A stretch of DNA of 7,739 nucleotides, from the NCBI GenBank assembly GCA_027625225.1, contig JAQBWG010000082.1:1-7739 (forward strand). Direction: 5' to 3'. A program made the translations under genes and the position numbers. This stretch comes from Chloroflexota bacterium (lineage in GTDB: Bacteria > Chloroflexota > Dehalococcoidia > Lucifugimonadales > VGZR01). Of the stretch, positions 6,001 through 7,739 are shown in pieces (the stretch's first letter is position 1; each line of letters begins with the position of its first letter). The notes under the pieces were generated by a model. It had not been told where the DNA came from and made no database searches. It saw only the letters and a program-made list of their open reading frames with translations.

Positions 6001-7020
6001 GATGTCGGCAAGGGTGCCGCGTCCGCTGCCCACCCGTATGACGGTGTTGGCGTTCACGGTGAGCAGGAGTTCCGACTTGCGGTCGGTGGTCACGAGAAGC
6101 TGCCCGTCGTCGGCGGAGATGCGCGCGACGGTGCCGTTGGCGGTACGCGCGGCGATGCGGGCCTGGGCTTGCTCTTCCTCTTCCTGGGTGTCGGCGAGGG
6201 CCTGAAGCACGCGAACGTGGTTCTCTTCGATGTTTCCAAGGGCCACGCGCACGCGGGCCTTGTCCTCATCCGATAGCCTGTCAATAACTTCGGCCAGGAC
6301 ATTGAGCTGGCGCTTCATGTTCTCTTCGAGCTGGGCCTTCAACTTGGCAAGGCGCTCTTCCTGCTGACGGTGTGTGTGTTCACTGTCAGCATTGTCTACA
6401 GTGCCTTGCTCGTCGCGCTCTCCGCGCACTTTCTCGGTGTGGCGCTGGAGGCGCTCGACGATGCTCTGGATCTGTACCTGGACGCTGGCGCGCAGTTCGG
6501 ACGAGTCGCCGCTGCGGACGCCGACGAACTTGACGGTCTGGCCGACGATGGCGTCGCCGGGGGCTACGCTCAGGGTCACTTCAACGCGGTTACCGTCTTC
6601 GTCCTCGGCCACCACGGTGGTGCCGTTTACCTCGACCACGGTGAGGGTGAGGTGGACGCGCGTGGGGGCGCTGGAGATGACCTGGAGTTTGCGGGCGGTA
6701 AGTACGCCGCCGTCGTCAATCACCACGGCGGCGATGCGGTTGCCGACGATGATGTCTACAAGGGAAGGGGAGTCGGAGTTGGCGATGCGGAACTGGGTGT
6801 CCGCGTTGATGACGATGTCAACAGCGTTGCCTTCCTTTGTCTCTACGGTCAGCGAGAAGTCGCTGACGACGGTTACCGTACCGAAGATGCCGCGCGTTTG
6901 CGTGACCGCTTCCTGTGCCGGCTCGGCGGCCAGGGCAGTGCTCACGCCGATGAGGGCTATGAGTACTGCCAGCATGCTTGCTACTGCTAATTTGCTGTTC
7001 CTGGTCAGAATTCCAATCAT
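3076..7020 (-). CDS. giant secreted modular protein (DUF5666-like repeats, coiled coils, Cys-containing C-terminus)
   Basis: A 1314-residue exported protein of unknown function. Residues 1-32 are a Sec signal peptide with likely cleavage after ALAA. About eight ~72-residue beta-rich modules follow, resembling DUF5666: 42-115, 120-185, 294-366, 370-442, 443-514, 526-603, 605-676 and 678-750. Most have the pattern G-x-hydrophobic near the start, a middle G-x-x strand and T-x-T-R-I-x-I-x-G, as in TEKTRIHINGR (473-483). A charged coiled coil (about 186-292) splits modules 2 and 3. Residues 755-970 are a long Ala/Glu/Arg-rich helical region, then a Gly/Ser/Asp linker (974-995), repeated helical units to 1169, an EF-hand-like DVDGDGVTD (1183-1191), and a C-terminal segment with the only four cysteines (1213, 1246, 1271, 1302). 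No sortase motif or C-terminal anchor is seen. The ATG at 7020 has AGGAG six bases upstream and begins the signal peptide. The frame is open 207 bases further, but that overlaps the upstream lipoprotein gene. It follows that gene by 82 bp and is probably co-transcribed with it. Confidence 0.88.
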   Translation of the reverse strand: MIGILTRNSKLAVASMLAVLIALIGVSTALAAEPAQEAVTQTRGIFGTVTVVSDFSLTVETKEGNAVDIVINADTQFRIANSDSPSLVDIIVGNRIAAVVIDDGGVLTARKLQVISSAPTRVHLTLTVVEVNGTTVVAEDEDGNRVEVTLSVAPGDAIVGQTVKFVGVRSGDSSELRASVQVQIQSIVERLQRHTEKVRGERDEQGTVDNADSEHTHRQQEERLAKLKAQLEENMKRQLNVLAEVIDRLSDEDKARVRVALGNIEENHVRVLQALADTQEEEEQAQARIAARTANGTVARISADDGQLLVTTDRKSELLLTVNANTVIRVGSGRGTLADIQVGDGMRVEYAVRGEVNIALQLHAVTEASAAGNIVRMTDSGSVIVIQTNNNQNLQLNLTRETRIEINGEQGVPADLSLGMNVKVVYQIRTLNATAIGASTIARIEGTLTGIFRDEHVITVASADGNEIKLLITEKTRIHINGRVAALSSLREGARIQGSYNAATSEALVLEVTLVNDNDTPRQQTAFGEVLRNSPATDDLVMRTSEGRELVLHVTVETRIAIGDLPADHNDIKVGDQIRVAYIPASSGSALGNVATHIQVQVHSTVYGTISRIAASAGVVVITNENGRAVELNVTNATEVILNGQVARLSQLRVNMNAKAAYNLRTGEAIALSASSLAEITGTVSAVSTEERTIAVTTEDGRSLRIVITSTTRISVDGRLGNLANLLNNARVHVVYNTVTNEAVSLTVRAATNVRADGTVDVEKIREKATEILNQAEEKKREILDQAKERSQEVLREAEAKLNEIRSDATSAAERARQLREQAANLLEEAATLERNVDRTDANSVADVKRRIEELRLKAAELIRQANELVRQTETNVKDEVKRVVENTTDTRSRVQALIQKAEAVLREAESVRDLTQRENTLREFVRVLLSESSGLTEAQQTQLREVARKLTTRADTIRKKIAEAKAATNRNADGSTGSGGSRSTDSDLNRDGTNTARQNIDALIQKVDVVLREVNNEEELRRYASDILSESERVQRDISTTDVTTRARLVVLRDAVQRLEARANEIKAKRDGTRAGEDNIIDESINEDDLADGVSRIDQLIDRAGAILRDSDNDESLRAFALNTLEEIARVQRGASTTDVTLSARILILRGIVTRIQDRADALRLEREKKETDKGPDTSTTDVDGDGVTDVWTELPSSLRAISFLTHVEPDCLRRGLTSSAGGDATWDVSGVTGLLRVTQAAEGCLLTTVPAPGTVPDAASSAGTSTSLCTIAFTILVNQIAVSQHPSTVRQAISQITTHCTGQEVADINLTS
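3514..4341 (-). repeat. three copies of a ~72-residue helical unit inside the large protein
   Basis: Residues 894-966, 1001-1072 and 1098-1169 of the large protein align. Each starts with a hydrophobic-x-x-LI(Q/D)(K/R) motif followed by (V/I)LRE or (V/I)LRD, has a central helix and ends in an R-A-(D/N) helix. Copies 2 and 3 align without gaps over 72 positions with 32 identities by my count, including the shared RVQR and STTDVT. Copy 1 is more diverged. Acidic linkers separate copies 2 and 3. This is a tandem protein-domain duplication rather than a recent DNA repeat. Confidence 0.75.
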
Positions 7021-7053
7021 GATGCTCTCCTCTGTCTTGTTGCGGAGGGTTGG

Positions 7054-7081
7054 CCCCGCTTTCACAACTAGAAACGCGGGG
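7054..7081 (-). other. intercistronic stem-loop before the large gene
   Basis: On the minus strand CCCCGC pairs with GCGGGG (7076-7081 with 7054-7059). Past a bulged G the stem extends by TTTC/GAAA, closing a 7-nt loop. No T run follows. It lies in the 82-bp gap before the large gene's ribosome site (AGGAG at 7027-7031), so it may set relative expression or RNA stability. It overlaps the shared block at 7068-7098. Confidence 0.4.
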
Positions 7082-7098
7082 TTCCGGATAGTGTCAGG
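7068..7098 (-). promoter_or_regulatory. shared upstream block, copy 2 (before the large gene)
   Basis: Read on the minus strand the block has CCTGACACTAT, two variable bases, GGAAC, a short GC-rich spacer and TTCTAG. The same order occurs at 7564-7593 before the lipoprotein gene, with the first 11 bases, GGAAC and TTCTAG identical. CTGACA (five of six to TTGACA) with TTCTAG 17-18 bp downstream could be a sigma70-like promoter with a poor -10. The block starts just after the lipoprotein stop and may give the large gene its own promoter. Confidence 0.45.
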
Positions 7099-7102
7099 TT
7101 GC

Positions 7103-7531
7103 TCAGGGCAAATAGATGACCGTGAGTACGGTGGATGCTTCGTTGCCGGCGAAGTCGCTGGCGATGATTTCGATGGTGTTGGGGCCTTCAACAAGGGTGA
7201 TGGCCGCGAAGAACTCGCCGTCCTCATCCACCTCGGCTTCGATGTCGTTCACGGTGACTACCGCGTCGGGCAGGGTGATGCCGACGACGACCAGTTCCGC
7301 CTCGGTTACTACGCTTTCGTCGTCGGGCGAGAGCACTTCTAATAAGGAGGCCTCTCCGCCAACCACGATGGGCGTGTCGGTGGGCAACGGGGCGAGTGTA
7401 GCCGTGGCCTGGGTTATGGCCGTTGGCGTTGTGTTCGTGGCCTGTGTCGGCTGGGATGTGGACGATGAATCGGTACACGCGATTGCACCGATGAGCAGTA
7501 GCGCTGTGAGCGCCAAAAATAAACGACCCAT
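7103..7531 (-). CDS. small lipoprotein with one Ig-like (glucodextranase-B-type) domain
   Basis: A complete 142-residue exported lipoprotein of unknown role. Residues 1-18 are a short signal sequence (MGRLFLALTALLLIGAIA) before Cys19, in a slightly atypical but acceptable lipobox (AIAC); acylation would anchor the protein to the outer face of the membrane. Residues 20-57 are a disordered Thr/Ser/Pro/Gln linker. Residues 64-141 form one beta-sandwich with the hallmarks of glucodextranase-B/bacterial Ig-like domains: LSPDD, a central VTVND, EVDEDGEF, LVEGPNTIEI and ASDFAGNEA. Such domains usually bind carbohydrate or act as spacers. I chose ATG at 7531 because AGGAGG (7540-7545) sits eight bases upstream; an in-frame GTG at 7540 overlaps that site. 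The gene lies 82 bp upstream of the large secreted protein on the same strand, so joint work at the cell surface is plausible. Confidence 0.88.
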   Translation of the reverse strand: MGRLFLALTALLLIGAIACTDSSSTSQPTQATNTTPTAITQATATLAPLPTDTPIVVGGEASLLEVLSPDDESVVTEAELVVVGITLPDAVVTVNDIEAEVDEDGEFFAAITLVEGPNTIEIIASDFAGNEASTVLTVIYLP

Positions 7532-7563
7532 GAAGGTCACCTCCTGAATACAGTTACGATTAT

Positions 7564-7593
7564 CTAGAACGACCAGTTCCCCATAGTGTCAGG
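7564..7593 (-). promoter_or_regulatory. shared upstream block, copy 1 (before the lipoprotein gene)
   Basis: On the minus strand CCTGACACTAT is followed by GG, GGAAC, a 6-bp spacer and TTCTAG. Two promoter readings are possible. One is CTGACA with a 17-bp spacer to TTCTAG, sigma70-like but with a weak -10. The other is GGAAC (7576-7580) followed after 17 bp by CGTA (7555-7558), which resembles ECF sigma promoters of the sigma-W type. The second reading is not preserved in the copy at 7068-7098. A GATAAT at 7559-7564 is badly spaced from CTGACA (22 bp). Confidence 0.5.
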
Positions 7594-7650
7594 AAATCGT
7601 TGACAAACGGCGAGGAAACCGGATGGAAGGTCGTTAAAAGGGGAAGGAAG

Positions 7651-7739
7651 CTACCCGCGGGAGCGGTGGGCGATGTTGCGTTCGTCCTGATTCCACCATT
7701 CGTCAAACAATATTACGGACGTTACGTAGTGGATAATGA
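7651..7739 (-). CDS. 2TM-domain protein, C-terminal fragment (cut by window edge)
   Basis: The minus strand is open from the window edge to TAG at 7651-7653. Its last 28 codons read IIHYVTSVILFDEWWN followed by QDERNIAHRSRG. These align without gaps to residues 82-109 of the 2TM protein at 929-1258, with 19 identities by my count, including IIHY, the EWWN motif and the terminal glycine. The fragment covers the end of the second membrane helix and the acidic/aromatic tail. The reading frame is intact as far as seen, so I treat it as a real gene continuing outside the window rather than a pseudogene. No hairpin terminator is evident in the 57 bp between it and the shared block before the lipoprotein gene, so read-through into that gene is possible. 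Confidence 0.85.
   Translation of the reverse strand, partial: IIHYVTSVILFDEWWNQDERNIAHRSRG

Noticed and set aside
5212..6276. Long open frame on the plus strand, 354 codons, opposite the large protein gene
   Set aside because: Its Gly/Asp/Val-rich composition is the mirror of the codon usage of the minus-strand gene, it has no convincing ribosome site, and the minus-strand product has a signal peptide and repeated domains.
6374..7342. Plus-strand open frame of 322 codons across the start of the large gene and the lipoprotein gene
   Set aside because: It crosses two well-supported minus-strand genes and their gap, and the product is Thr/Ser/Arg-rich shadow sequence without any recognisable domain.
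7564..7580. LexA-like box GAAC...GTTC upstream of the lipoprotein gene
   Set aside because: The half-sites are 5 bp apart instead of the 4 bp of the Gram-positive LexA box, and the copy at 7068-7098 does not keep the second half-site.
7598..7609. TTGACA on the plus strand at 7600-7605 and near-palindrome CGTTGACAAACG
   Set aside because: No -10 sequence lies at the right distance and no plus-strand gene follows; the 4-bp arms are too short to call an operator.

Overview
The window looks like a piece of a bacterial chromosome with fairly high G+C. My best guess is Chloroflexota (Dehalococcoidia/SAR202-like). This rests on the mix of a 2TM-domain protein, a very large secreted DUF5666-type protein, a Ser/Thr/Pro-linker lipoprotein and sigma70-like promoters. 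It is inference from style, not from a marker gene. I see no phage genes, transposase, CRISPR array or integrase.

Layout. (a) 1-759, minus: N-terminal two thirds of a class I/II PLP-dependent aminotransferase, cut by the window edge, with a clear sigma70 promoter at 794-822. (b) 929-1258, plus: a 109-aa 2TM-domain membrane protein, divergent from the aminotransferase. The 169-bp gap holds both promoters and a weak inverted repeat between them. (c) 1259-1432: no gene or convincing signal. (d) 1473-1547, plus: elongator-type tRNA-Met(CAT) with its own promoter, followed 57 bp later by a complete alanine racemase gene (1605-2732). (e) 2733-3075: no protein gene, but a compact minus-strand transcription unit (promoter 2871-2899, about 105-nt structured RNA, intrinsic terminator 2762-2794), which looks like an undescribed small RNA. 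It also holds two hairpins that lie behind the large gene. (f) 3076-7020, minus: a 1314-aa secreted modular protein. (g) 7103-7531, minus: a 142-aa lipoprotein with one Ig-like domain, directly upstream of the large gene. (h) 7651-7739, minus: the last 28 codons of a second 2TM-domain protein, a paralogue of the one at 929-1258.

How the genes fit together. The aminotransferase and alanine racemase are ordinary metabolism; alanine racemase feeds D-alanine to peptidoglycan. The lipoprotein and the large secreted protein are the accessory, surface-directed part. Both are exported, they are adjacent and co-oriented, and each is preceded by a copy of the same ~30-bp sequence block (7564-7593 and 7068-7098), which suggests common control. 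The large protein has a signal peptide, about eight ~72-residue beta modules (DUF5666-like) interrupted by a coiled coil, a long charged helical region with a ~72-residue motif in three copies, a calcium-loop-like motif and a C-terminal segment carrying its only four cysteines. A stalk-like or fibrous cell-surface role is plausible but unproven.

The items most worth following up are the orphan small RNA with an unpaired anti-Shine-Dalgarno linker, the architecture of the large protein, and the shared upstream block.
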